The notes under the pieces were generated by a model. That model had not been told where the DNA came from and searched no databases. It was given only the letters and a program-made list of their open reading frames with translations. Positions 1-9,251 of a DNA stretch of 64,000 nt are shown here, piece after piece. Source of the stretch: an uncultured Bacteroidota bacterium (GTDB taxonomy: Bacteria > Bacteroidota > Bacteroidia > Chitinophagales > Chitinophagaceae). The DNA is taken from contig CAIJFI010000007.1 in NCBI GenBank assembly GCA_903819975.1, forward strand, positions 124,001-188,000, given 5' to 3'. Each line of letters opens with the position of its first letter. Within the stretch, counting starts at the first letter, position 1. A program made the translations under genes and the position numbers.

Positions 1-537
1 AATATTATTAGTTGAACCATTTGGATTTGCAGCACCACCAATATTACCTTCCGCATCGCAATAACGGAACAACACTTGATTGTTATTTTCTAAATGTTCT
101 AATGTTGCTGCGTCCGCATAATACCTTCCTTCACCATGCGCAATTGGAATTTGTAATGCATTGGTGCTTTCAGATTTAATAAATACGTTCTTACATATAA
201 ATTGTTGATTCTCGTTTTGTAATAAAGCGCCTGGCAATAAACCACTCTCGCATAAAATTTGAAATCCATTACAAACACCTAATACCTTGCCTCCTTTGTT
301 TGCGAATTCAATTACCGATTGCATCATTGGACTAAATTTTGCAATGGCGCCACAACGTAAATAATCGCCGTAAGAAAAGCCTCCAGGAAGTACCACACAG
401 TCTTCGGTTGTGAAATGCGACAAGTCGCTATCCTTATGCCAAAGCATTTCCACTGGCGCTCCTAAATCCTGAGCTAAAGCGTCTTGCATGTCTCTATCGC
501 AATTTGATCCTGGGAATACAACTACACCAAATTTCAT
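1..537 (-). CDS. purQ: Phosphoribosylformylglycinamidine synthase subunit PurQ (3' end truncated by window edge)
   Basis: Reverse-strand translation [21 protein letters not shown]...[22 protein letters not shown]...[23 protein letters not shown]: glutamine amidotransferase with GVCNGFQ nucleophile motif. Confidence 0.93.
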   Translation of the reverse strand, partial: MKFGVVVFPGSNCDRDMQDALAQDLGAPVEMLWHKDSDLSHFTTEDCVVLPGGFSYGDYLRCGAIAKFSPMMQSVIEFANKGGKVLGVCNGFQILCESGLLPGALLQNENQQFICKNVFIKSESTNALQIPIAHGEGRYYADAATLEHLENNNQVLFRYCDAEGNIGGAANPNGSTNNI

Positions 538-622
538 CTGATTTTATTTTACGTATTAGGGTATAAATATTGAAGGCCAAAGTTACCAAAAACCCATAAA
601 AGGAAACTGTTAAATTCTTCAC

Positions 623-1594
623 TTAACCAAGGTGGTTATACACAATAACTGCTACTGCAGACCAAAACAATAAGTTGGGAATAAACAGCCTTTTGGGCAC
701 TGAATAAGCAAAACTTATAAAACATGCCAACGGCGTCAATACAATAGCAGAGGCATAAAGGGCCTGTGCTGAGAATATAATTGGCTGAAATAAGGTTAGA
801 ATTAATACTAATAACAATACACCCCAGTATTTTCTAACCTGAATAATGAAACGGGACTGCTGTTCCTGCCAAAAATACAAGCCTACGAACAACTGTACGC
901 TTATAACTACCAAAGATAATACCACATTAGCATCGGGTCGCACTAATGGATTTTTCCAATCTAGTCTTGGTAAAAAATGCCTAAAGTCTCCTGCTCCACT
1001 AGTTAAAAAAACATAAGTGAAAATAAAATAAAAAGGAAGCATAACACCCATTAACAATACCAGCCATTCCGCTAATTTAAATGGTCTTATGATGGTTAAG
1101 GCAAACAATACCACAGGAATTAATATGGCTATTGGCTCATATAATAAAATTGAGCCCCCTAATATTAAACCAATGTTAAACTCCAAGGACTTTGGTTGGT
1201 TTTGATCGTAAAGCCTTAATAGCTTTACCATGATCCAAATAACCAATGAATTTGCAACTAAACCCGAGCTAATTACATCCCAATATGGAAACAATGCTGT
1301 TAAAATAATATAAGTGAAGCCTGGCAAATAACTAACCTGTTGAAACATTTTTAGCTTGCTCATTAATACATTCAAGCGTATGGCTTGACTCAAAATAATA
1401 ACCTGAAAAAGAATCATTAAAGCCAATGGCGACAAGGGTTTAATGTAATGGACTAAAACATAGGCCAATAATCCATCGGTTTCATTTGCAATGACAAGTG
1501 GCGGGTGCATCCAAATATGAAAGTGTAGTGCAACACTAAGTAGCACTAAAAACAGCAAGTTAATATCGGACCTATCTCTGAATAAAAAAACCAC
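623..1594 (-). CDS. Polytopic membrane protein, DUF6427-like family of Bacteroidota
   Basis: ORF of 323 aa with many hydrophobic helices; N-terminal MVFLFRDRSDINLLFL layout. Confidence 0.6.
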   Translation of the reverse strand: MVFLFRDRSDINLLFLVLLSVALHFHIWMHPPLVIANETDGLLAYVLVHYIKPLSPLALMILFQVIILSQAIRLNVLMSKLKMFQQVSYLPGFTYIILTALFPYWDVISSGLVANSLVIWIMVKLLRLYDQNQPKSLEFNIGLILGGSILLYEPIAILIPVVLFALTIIRPFKLAEWLVLLMGVMLPFYFIFTYVFLTSGAGDFRHFLPRLDWKNPLVRPDANVVLSLVVISVQLFVGLYFWQEQQSRFIIQVRKYWGVLLLVLILTLFQPIIFSAQALYASAIVLTPLACFISFAYSVPKRLFIPNLLFWSAVAVIVYNHLG

Positions 1595-1600
1595 GCTTAA

Positions 1601-3175
1601 TTATTTAATTTGGATTTTAGCAAACCCAATTCTGTTTTTATATTGATACGGAACAATAGCTTCATCGTCTCCAACTTGTTTTAACGAACGTGGCATCCAT
1701 TCATTCTTTTTCTCTGCTAAAATTACGGTTGCCCCTTTTGCTAATTGACCATTAGTTAGTAAAGTATTTATTACAAATTGACTAACACCTTTTTCTTTCT
1801 TTTGATAAACAAAAGTGGTTCCTGTATTATTTTGAATAGTACCATAGCCAATAAACTGATCAACATTAACATCTGATTGTCTTTTGTCAATAGTTTTAAC
1901 CCACTGAATATTCCCTTTTGTATCTAAGGATATAAGCGCCACTTTATCTGCATTATAAGTGACAGAATTATATCCAAAACCTGCATATGGATTCATCCAT
2001 GGACTCCACATAAACGGCGACATACCAAAGCCATACCCGAATCTAGCCCAAGGATAAAAACCAAATGGTCTATTCCAATAGCTATACATGTATGGATTAT
2101 AAAAAGCACCGCCATAATAATAATCCCATCTTGAAAAAGAATTTCTATTACTATATGTTTCTGCGTTTTCGGCAATCACTACCATGCTGCCATCCGCTTG
2201 TACATTTATTTTATCTAAATAAAAAGCGTCATATGCGTCTTTTAAATTTCGCTTTGTACTTACTGCTGCACGTAAAGCATCGGTAAACCTATTTGCGTTA
2301 CTTGCTATTTCTTTTTTAGAATTTATATCCCAGATATAAGAATAAATTCCCTCTACGTTGCCTTTTTTAGAAGTTGCATAGAAAGAATTTAAGATGACTC
2401 TATTGTTTGCATTGTCCACTTTTAAACGGATGTCATCCAATAATAAAGTATTGTTTAAAATTGGAGATTCAATTACTTCCGATCCGTCTGCTGCTAAATA
2501 TAATAAGCTTACTGCAGGTGCAGCATTAGCCAATGTCATGTTTCTTAAGCAGAATAAATTACCCTTATTGTCTATAGCAAAATCTGACAGGTTGCTTTTT
2601 TTGTTATTCGCATTTACATTAATAGAAGCTTCGTTCACAAATTCAAAGTGATTGTTTAATGCTACCACTTTTACTTTAATTGAATTTGCTTTTGTTGTAT
2701 TGACACTAAAAATTGCAAGCTTTTGATGGTCATCGCTTTGCAACAAATTAAAAACTCTTGAATGTGAGCCTGGGCGAATATGCTCGGCAGTATCTATAAT
2801 TTTTGGTGTACCAATTAATTGTCCATCAGTATTTAATTCGGCAGCCGCAGCGTACACAGTTGAATTCCCTTGAAATTGATAAAATGCAACTACTTTTTCA
2901 GTTGACACAATAAACTCTATCGAACTTATAGATGCCGGTAAAAATGCTAAATCATTTTGTTTTATTAATTGCATCTGTCCATTGTATTGCGCAATAGTAG
3001 AAATGCCTCCATTTTTTTTATAAATCCAATAATTATTGGCAACTTTTCCTAATACTTCATATTGCATATCTTCCTTGTCCGTTTTTTCAATACCAGACAA
3101 AGTATAGGATTGTGCAAAAGAGTATTGCGTGCACATTAAAAGTGTTACAATAAATCCAAATAATAACTTTTGCAT
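1601..3175 (-). CDS. Secreted protein of unknown function with aromatic/Gly-rich segment
   Basis: ORF 524 aa, signal peptide MQKLLFGFIVTLLMCTQYSFAQ; internal stretch RWDYYYGGAFYNPYMYSYWNRPFGFYPWARFGYGFGMSPFMWSPWMNPYAGFGY. Confidence 0.7.
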   Translation of the reverse strand: MQKLLFGFIVTLLMCTQYSFAQSYTLSGIEKTDKEDMQYEVLGKVANNYWIYKKNGGISTIAQYNGQMQLIKQNDLAFLPASISSIEFIVSTEKVVAFYQFQGNSTVYAAAAELNTDGQLIGTPKIIDTAEHIRPGSHSRVFNLLQSDDHQKLAIFSVNTTKANSIKVKVVALNNHFEFVNEASINVNANNKKSNLSDFAIDNKGNLFCLRNMTLANAAPAVSLLYLAADGSEVIESPILNNTLLLDDIRLKVDNANNRVILNSFYATSKKGNVEGIYSYIWDINSKKEIASNANRFTDALRAAVSTKRNLKDAYDAFYLDKINVQADGSMVVIAENAETYSNRNSFSRWDYYYGGAFYNPYMYSYWNRPFGFYPWARFGYGFGMSPFMWSPWMNPYAGFGYNSVTYNADKVALISLDTKGNIQWVKTIDKRQSDVNVDQFIGYGTIQNNTGTTFVYQKKEKGVSQFVINTLLTNGQLAKGATVILAEKKNEWMPRSLKQVGDDEAIVPYQYKNRIGFAKIQIK

Positions 3176-3259
3176 AAGAATTGATTTTAAAGTACAAATT
3201 TAATACAATAATTAGGTCTCACACCCTTTACGACCTATTATTAACATGGCTTTTAATAA

Positions 3260-4162
3260 TTAAGCTTCACTTAAGGTCACACCATCCTGGCTTATGGCCA
3301 AAGCATATACTGCGCCTTCCTTTATGGGATAATTTTGCAAAGCGTGGCTAATAGGAAAATCATAACAAACGGGATAATTAAACTCCTTAATATGTGATTG
3401 TATAATTTCAAATGCGCCTGCCCCAATATCAGATGCGTCGTCTCTCATATCACTAAATCCTCCCACTACTAATCCTGCCAAAGCATCAAAAAGTCCCGCA
3501 TTTTTCATTTGCAAAACCATTCGATCTAAATTATAGTGAAACTCCCCAATGTCCTCTATAAACAATATTTTCCCTTTCGTATCTAAGCTGTTTTTCGACC
3601 CTATTAAATGCGCAATCAAACACAAATTTCCACCAATCATTGGCGCTGATATTTCCCCGGTTTTATTATAAACATGGGAAGCGGTTTTATACTGCGTCTT
3701 TCTACCTTCTAAAATATCCTTGATTGCTTTTATATAAGGTTCGCCTTCTTGTCCCTTATTAAACGCAGCAGCCATCGGGCCATGAATACTCATAAATCCC
3801 TCCTGTTGCAATGCAGCATGCAATACAGTTATATCACTAAAGCCAATCACCCATTTAGGATTCTGTTTAAAAGCGGTAAAATCAAGTTGTTCTATAATCC
3901 TGCTTAATCCATATCCACCCCTACCACATAAAACAGCCTTGACTGTTTTGTCATCTAGCATTTCCTGTAAATCGGCAGCGCGCTCCTGATCGGTCCCTGA
4001 AAAAGTAAAATATTTACTCCCTACGGTTTTACCAAGCCTTACCTGATACCCCCATGCAGTAAGAGTTTCAACACATTTTTGAACTTTTTCCGCTGGAATT
4101 GTGCCTGCCGGACAAACCATGCCAATGATGTCTCCTGGTTGTAGGTTTTGGGGTTGAATCAT
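3260..4162 (-). CDS. LD-carboxypeptidase (peptidase family S66)
   Basis: LQPGDIIGMVCPAGT, LCGRGGYGLSRIIEQLDF, WVIGFSDITVLHAAL, PMIGGNLCLIAHLIGS: S66 motifs. Confidence 0.9.
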   Translation of the reverse strand: MIQPQNLQPGDIIGMVCPAGTIPAEKVQKCVETLTAWGYQVRLGKTVGSKYFTFSGTDQERAADLQEMLDDKTVKAVLCGRGGYGLSRIIEQLDFTAFKQNPKWVIGFSDITVLHAALQQEGFMSIHGPMAAAFNKGQEGEPYIKAIKDILEGRKTQYKTASHVYNKTGEISAPMIGGNLCLIAHLIGSKNSLDTKGKILFIEDIGEFHYNLDRMVLQMKNAGLFDALAGLVVGGFSDMRDDASDIGAGAFEIIQSHIKEFNYPVCYDFPISHALQNYPIKEGAVYALAISQDGVTLSEA

Positions 4163-4184
4163 ACCGCAATATTAAGTACTTTTG
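4154..4184 (+). promoter_or_regulatory. Predicted Bacteroidota-type promoter for metG (TTG N20 TACTTTTG)
   Basis: ttg at 4154-4156, tacttttg at 4177-4184, matching the -33/-7 TTTG...TAnnTTTG consensus; ATG follows at 4190. Confidence 0.5.
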
Positions 4185-4189
4185 CAGGA

Positions 4190-6337
4190 ATGAAGACGCC
4201 AAAACGATATTTGATTACGGCCGCCCTGCCTTATGCCAATGGTTTGAAACATATTGGTCATTTAGCGGGTGCGTATTTACCTGCCGATATATATGTGCGC
4301 TATTTAAAAGCACAAAAAAGAGACGTGGTTTTTGTATGTGGGAGTGATGAGCATGGAACCGCAATCCCTATTCAAGCAACAAAGGAAGGAACCACCGCAC
4401 AAGCTATTATTGATAAGTACCATCCTATTATTGAGCAAAATTTTAAGGACCTAGGTATTGCATTTGATATTTACCATCGTACAAGTGATCCTTTGCATCA
4501 TGAAACCGCAAGTGAATTTTTTAAAGATTTAGAAAGTCGTGGTGATCTAGAGACAAAAACAACCGAGCAATATTTTGACGAGCAGGCTAATACTTTTTTA
4601 GCTGATAGATATATTAAGGGTACTTGTCCTAACTGTGGACATAACGAAGCGTATGGCGATCAGTGTGAAAAATGCGGCAAGAGTTTAAGCCCCGAGGAAT
4701 TAATAAATCCAGTAAGTACTTTAAGTGGAAACGCTCCTATCAAAAAGGAAACAACACACTGGTACCTTCCATTAAATAGACATGAGGATTTTTTACGCAA
4801 ATGGATTTTAGAAGAACATGCAAATGACTGGAGGCCAGCTGTTGTTGGGCAATGTAAGAGTTGGATAGAAGGCGGCTTACAAGCACGAGCTGTTACACGT
4901 GATCTAGACTGGGGAGTGAAAGTGCCAGTTGCGGGTGGCGATGGTAAAGTATTATACGTTTGGTTTGATGCCCCTATCGGATATATTAGTGCAACAAAAC
5001 AATGGGCAATTAATAACGACAAGGACTGGAAGCCTTATTGGAATGATCCAGAAACTAAATTGGTTCACTTTATTGGCAAGGATAATATTGTTTTTCACTG
5101 TATCATTTTCCCAGTGATGTTAAAATTGCATGGCAATATTTTACCAGAAAATGTTCCTGCTAATGAGTTCATGAATTTAGAGGGTGATAAGATGAGTACT
5201 TCAAGAGGTTGGAGTATTGAGATGGATGACTATATCAACAAATGGATTAAGAAAGAAAACGGTGGTGAATCATTAGCCGATTGTTTACGTTTTTATTTAA
5301 ACTCTATTGCTCCAGAATCTAAGGATAGTGAATTTACATGGAAAGGTTTTCAAGATGCAGTAAATGGAGAACTAGTAAGCATCTTTGCTAACTATGTGAA
5401 TCGCACTTGGGTGTTAATGCATAAACTTTGTAATAGCAAAGTCCCTAAGATTCATATTGAGCATTTGGATGACGATGACAACGCATTATTATTATCTGTT
5501 AAAGAGACTAAGGAAAAAGTAACTGCTTTAATGGAGCAATACAAATTTAGAGAAGCACAATTTGAGGTAGTTAATTTAGCACGTATTGGTAATCAGTACA
5601 TGCAAAAGAAAGAGCCTTGGATTTTAGCAAAAAATATTGATACGGATCCAACAGCACAAGCTAAGATTGATAATTGTATGCATGGCTGTTTGCAATTATC
5701 AGCAAACCTTGCAATTTTAATAAATCCTTTCCTGCCATTTACTGCTAAGAAAATGTGTCACTTAATGAAAGTGGTGCCAAAAATGTTAGAGTGGGAAAAT
5801 GCGGGCAACTTTAACCTATTAAAAGTGGGTTATACATTACGTCCGCCAGAATTATTATTTAGAAAAATAGAAGATGAAGAAATTGCTGCAGAATTAGCGC
5901 AATTAAAAACAAACGCAGAAGCTAAAAAGACAAAGATGGAAAATACAACAACACCGGCTGCAACAGAAGGTGCCGATGGCGCTAACCAAAACGGGATTGC
6001 CCCATTAAAACCTGAAATTGTTTTTGATGATTTTGGCAAGATTGATTTACGTGTGGGAACTATTATAGAAGCGAAGAAAGTAGAGAAAGCTGATAAATTA
6101 TTAGAATTATTAGTGGACCTTGGCTTTGAGCAAAGAACTATTTTATCTGGTATTGCAATGCACTTTAAACCTGAAGATATTGTTGGAAAGCAGGTTACAA
6201 TTGTTGCAAATTTAGCGCCTCGTAAAATGCGTGGCATAGAAAGCAAAGGAATGATTTTAATGGCCGAAGATGCACAGGGTAAATTATACTTTGTGAGTCC
6301 TAGCGAAGCAATTGCTAGTGGAAGTACTATTGCATAA
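4190..6337 (+). CDS. metG: Methionyl-tRNA synthetase with C-terminal tRNA-binding domain
   Basis: MKTPKRYLITAALPYANGLKHIGHLAGAYLPADIY; CPNCGHNEAYGDQCEKCG zinc knuckle; C-terminal FGKIDLRVGTIIEAKKVEKADKLLEL (Trbp111-like). ORF track starts at 4148; ATG at 4190 is preferred. Confidence 0.97.
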   Translation: MKTPKRYLITAALPYANGLKHIGHLAGAYLPADIYVRYLKAQKRDVVFVCGSDEHGTAIPIQATKEGTTAQAIIDKYHPIIEQNFKDLGIAFDIYHRTSDPLHHETASEFFKDLESRGDLETKTTEQYFDEQANTFLADRYIKGTCPNCGHNEAYGDQCEKCGKSLSPEELINPVSTLSGNAPIKKETTHWYLPLNRHEDFLRKWILEEHANDWRPAVVGQCKSWIEGGLQARAVTRDLDWGVKVPVAGGDGKVLYVWFDAPIGYISATKQWAINNDKDWKPYWNDPETKLVHFIGKDNIVFHCIIFPVMLKLHGNILPENVPANEFMNLEGDKMSTSRGWSIEMDDYINKWIKKENGGESLADCLRFYLNSIAPESKDSEFTWKGFQDAVNGELVSIFANYVNRTWVLMHKLCNSKVPKIHIEHLDDDDNALLLSVKETKEKVTALMEQYKFREAQFEVVNLARIGNQYMQKKEPWILAKNIDTDPTAQAKIDNCMHGCLQLSANLAILINPFLPFTAKKMCHLMKVVPKMLEWENAGNFNLLKVGYTLRPPELLFRKIEDEEIAAELAQLKTNAEAKKTKMENTTTPAATEGADGANQNGIAPLKPEIVFDDFGKIDLRVGTIIEAKKVEKADKLLELLVDLGFEQRTILSGIAMHFKPEDIVGKQVTIVANLAPRKMRGIESKGMILMAEDAQGKLYFVSPSEAIASGSTIA

Positions 6338-6380
6338 TATAAATACTTACAAAAGTAGAAAGTATAAAATTCGAGCAACT

Positions 6381-6412
6381 AAAAAGCCCCTCCAAACGGA
6401 AGGGCTTTTCTT
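6381..6412 (+). terminator. Intrinsic terminator after metG
   Basis: aaaaagcccctccaaacggaagggcttttctt hairpin. Confidence 0.7.
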
Positions 6413-6460
6413 ATTAAGCAAGCAATTGTGCATGGAAATGCTCAAATTGAAAAAAAACGA

Positions 6461-7102
6461 TTAGAAACTAATACACTCTTTCAATTCTTTTTCTGTGTAT
6501 GCAAAACCATGATGCTTTAAAACATCGTCTGGCACTCCATTCCACTGATTGGGCGTGTTTCCCATATACCCTAAATCCTTAACGCCAATTTCGGCTGTAT
6601 AAAATCCAGTTGTAACTAAATCTCTCATTTTATTAAAGAAGCTAACTCCTTGTGCTACCTCTGGTTTTGCTTTTTTAGGATAAGCAATCTCGTCTACGAT
6701 CCCAATTTGCTCTTGCTTTGAACAAGACACAAAGGACTTGCCATGTTTTTTAAAACTATGCAAATCCAACCATTTTAATCCTCCTCTTACAGGCACTTGA
6801 TGTTCCGTCATGTCTTTAACAATGAACTCAATAAATTCAGGCACTTTTGCTTCAGATGCCGATCCACTAACTGCATCCTTTGGAATAATAATATCCCCAA
6901 GCACAGTAATGGTTGCCATTTCATGCTCGTCAAAAAACTTTGGTTCTGCTTTTATCTTCACCAAGTAGTCTTTCTCTTCTTGCATCCTATCATCGTCTGC
7001 TGCCACTGCTACAGTTGTGCTCGCATTTTTACAAGCCTCAATTAAGACACTTGCAGAAACTGTTCCGATGAACATGGCTTTGATGGAATCTCTTCTGTCC
7101 AT
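6461..7102 (-). CDS. Gluconate 2-dehydrogenase subunit 3 family protein
   Basis: MDRRDSIKAMFIGTVSASVLIEAC twin-arginine/lipobox-like leader; ITVLGDIIIPKDAVSGSASEAKVPEFIEF; adjacent GMC oxidoreductase. Confidence 0.85.
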   Translation of the reverse strand: MDRRDSIKAMFIGTVSASVLIEACKNASTTVAVAADDDRMQEEKDYLVKIKAEPKFFDEHEMATITVLGDIIIPKDAVSGSASEAKVPEFIEFIVKDMTEHQVPVRGGLKWLDLHSFKKHGKSFVSCSKQEQIGIVDEIAYPKKAKPEVAQGVSFFNKMRDLVTTGFYTAEIGVKDLGYMGNTPNQWNGVPDDVLKHHGFAYTEKELKECISF

Positions 7103-7146
7103 AATATGTTAATTTAAAAAATTATAATTTTAATAAGTGGATTTAA

Positions 7147-8889
7147 TTATAGATTTTGCTTCTGTAGCTGATCCAAGATATATTCTGAAGTACGCATTGA
7201 CAATGCTAAAATTGTCCATGTTATATTCTTATCTGCTTGCGATGTAAATACCGATCCATCCACACAGAATAAATTACTACAATCATGCGCTTGTCCCCAT
7301 TTGTTTAAGGCAGATGTTTTTTTATCATTTCCCATACGAACAGTTCCAGCTTCATGAATAATATTTCCCGGATTTGATAAACCATATTTATTGCTAGCAT
7401 CGTCTTGGTCACCCCATGTAATTACTGCACCCATTTCGTGCATGATTTCACGGAAGGTCTCTTTCATATGTTTTGCTTGGTTAATTTCATATTCCGAATT
7501 CTTACAATCAAATTTCAAAACAGGAATACCATATTTATCAACTACATCTGGATCAATCTTACAATTGTTCTCAAAACGTGGAACTGCTTCTCCACGTCCA
7601 CCCATTCCTACACTCGCACCATAAAAGAAACGAACATCTTCTTTTAATGATTCTCCGTATCCACCTGCTTCTTTGGTTTTACCATTCACTTCAAATTTCC
7701 CATTCAATCCTTGCATACCCATACCAAATCCATAATTTGGTTGACTCATGCCACCCCAATATTCAATATGGTATCCGCGAGGGAAATCTAATTTTTTATT
7801 ATCCAACCACCATGGCGTATATACGTGCATACCGCCCACTCCGTCTTCATTATAACGCTTACGTCCAAACAAACTTGGTATAACACCACCTAATGCGGCA
7901 CCTGTTGAGTCATGTAAATAATGACCTACTACACCACTGCTATTAGCCAATCCATTTGGATGTTTTTGTGATTTTGAATTCAATAATAAACGTGCAGTTT
8001 CGCAAGTACTCGCACCAAGTATTACTACTTTAGCGTTTACTTGATACTCTTGCTTATCATCTTTGTTTACATAAGAAATACCAACTGCTTTTCCTTCCTT
8101 ATCTGTTAATACTTCACGTGCCATTGCACCAGTAATTAAATCAACATTACCTGTCAATACAGCAGGGCGCACAAGTACAGATGAAGAAGAAAAGTCTCCG
8201 TATACTTTACAAGAACGATTACATTGTCCGCAATAAAAACATGCGCCACGTTCGTCATTTATTTTTTTAGTTAAAATAGATAAACGAGAAGGGATCACAG
8301 GAATATTAATCCCCGTTGCCGCTTTCTTAAACATCAATTCGTGTAAACGAGGTTTTGGAGGAGGTAAGAAAATTCCATCAGGATCATTTTCTAATCCTTC
8401 GTTCGTACCATATACACCAATTAATCTGTCAATCTTATCATAATAAGGTTTTACATCCTCATATCCAATTGGCCAGTCATCACCTAAACCATCTATACTT
8501 CGTCTTTTAAAATCTCTTGGTCCAAAACGAAGTGATATACGCCCCCAGTGATTAGTACGACCTCCAACCATTCTAGCTCTCCACCAATCAAAATGATCAG
8601 ACCCTTTTGTTTGTGTGTAAGGTTCACCATCTATTTCCCAACCCCAGTAGCAACCATCAAATTCGCCGAATGGACGATACTTTGAACTTGCTCCTCTGCG
8701 TGGAGAATCCCATGGATTTTTTAATTGCGCTGAATTTTTTGCTGGATCATAATCGGGACCCGCTTCCAATAAACAAACTTTAAGACCAGCTTTCGCTAAT
8801 ACATACGCAGCCATACCACCACCAGCACCTGATCCTACTATAATAGCATCATATTTTTTAGGCGCTACTTTAACTTGAAAATCTGACAT
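7147..8889 (-). CDS. GMC-family FAD-dependent oxidoreductase with Cys-rich motif
   Basis: YDAIIVGSGAGGGMAAYVLAKAGLKVCLLEAG Rossmann FAD motif; C-terminal GTVRMG...NLFCVDGSVF; CFYCGQCNRSC. Confidence 0.92.
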   Translation of the reverse strand: MSDFQVKVAPKKYDAIIVGSGAGGGMAAYVLAKAGLKVCLLEAGPDYDPAKNSAQLKNPWDSPRRGASSKYRPFGEFDGCYWGWEIDGEPYTQTKGSDHFDWWRARMVGGRTNHWGRISLRFGPRDFKRRSIDGLGDDWPIGYEDVKPYYDKIDRLIGVYGTNEGLENDPDGIFLPPPKPRLHELMFKKAATGINIPVIPSRLSILTKKINDERGACFYCGQCNRSCKVYGDFSSSSVLVRPAVLTGNVDLITGAMAREVLTDKEGKAVGISYVNKDDKQEYQVNAKVVILGASTCETARLLLNSKSQKHPNGLANSSGVVGHYLHDSTGAALGGVIPSLFGRKRYNEDGVGGMHVYTPWWLDNKKLDFPRGYHIEYWGGMSQPNYGFGMGMQGLNGKFEVNGKTKEAGGYGESLKEDVRFFYGASVGMGGRGEAVPRFENNCKIDPDVVDKYGIPVLKFDCKNSEYEINQAKHMKETFREIMHEMGAVITWGDQDDASNKYGLSNPGNIIHEAGTVRMGNDKKTSALNKWGQAHDCSNLFCVDGSVFTSQADKNITWTILALSMRTSEYILDQLQKQNL

Positions 8890-9013
8890 AATGCAATCGT
8901 TTTTCTAATGAGAATTGAACTATGAATTTAATGAAATTTTTCAATCAAATAGAAAAATAAATTTGAACTGTCCTAACAAAATGACATTCATTTTTAACAA
9001 AAAAAACAAATGA

Positions 9014-9182
9014 GACAAATGTATTTTGATTCTGAACTTTGAGCCATAGCGTTAAACAATCTCTAAATTCGAACGTTAAAAAAGTCTGCATGTTTGAGCA
9101 CGAAGTGCGAGTTCAGACTTTTAGTTCGGATTTAGAGATTTTAGCGTAAAATGGCGATAGAGAAGAATAAAATTCATTTGTC
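9014..9182. repeat. Large imperfect inverted repeat (palindromic intergenic element)
   Basis: gacaaatg...catttgtc ends; aatctctaaattcgaac / gttcggatttagagatt arms; aaaagtctg / cagactttt arms; central gcacgaagtgc hairpin. Confidence 0.65.
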
Positions 9183-9192
9183 TAATTAATTG

Positions 9193-9225
9193 GCAAAAAA
9201 ATACCCACTCGATAGAGCGGGTATT
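9193..9225 (-). terminator. Intrinsic terminator downstream of the class II RNR gene
   Basis: aatacccactcgatagagcgggtatt stem with T-run on the minus strand. Confidence 0.65.
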
Positions 9226-9251
9226 AAAGATTAAAGTTATAAGGTTAAGGC

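Noticed and set aside
1993-2651. Small ORFs on both strands overlapping the secreted protein gene
   Set aside because: Composition is that of alternative frames of an AT-rich or aromatic-rich CDS; no family support
5830-6378. 182-aa minus-strand ORF opposite the metG 3' end
   Set aside because: Antisense to the conserved tRNA-binding domain of MetG; no recognisable protein family
8890-9250. tRNA or small protein in the intergenic region
   Set aside because: No cloverleaf with TTCGAAT-type T-loop and no plausible ORF; palindromic structure reported instead
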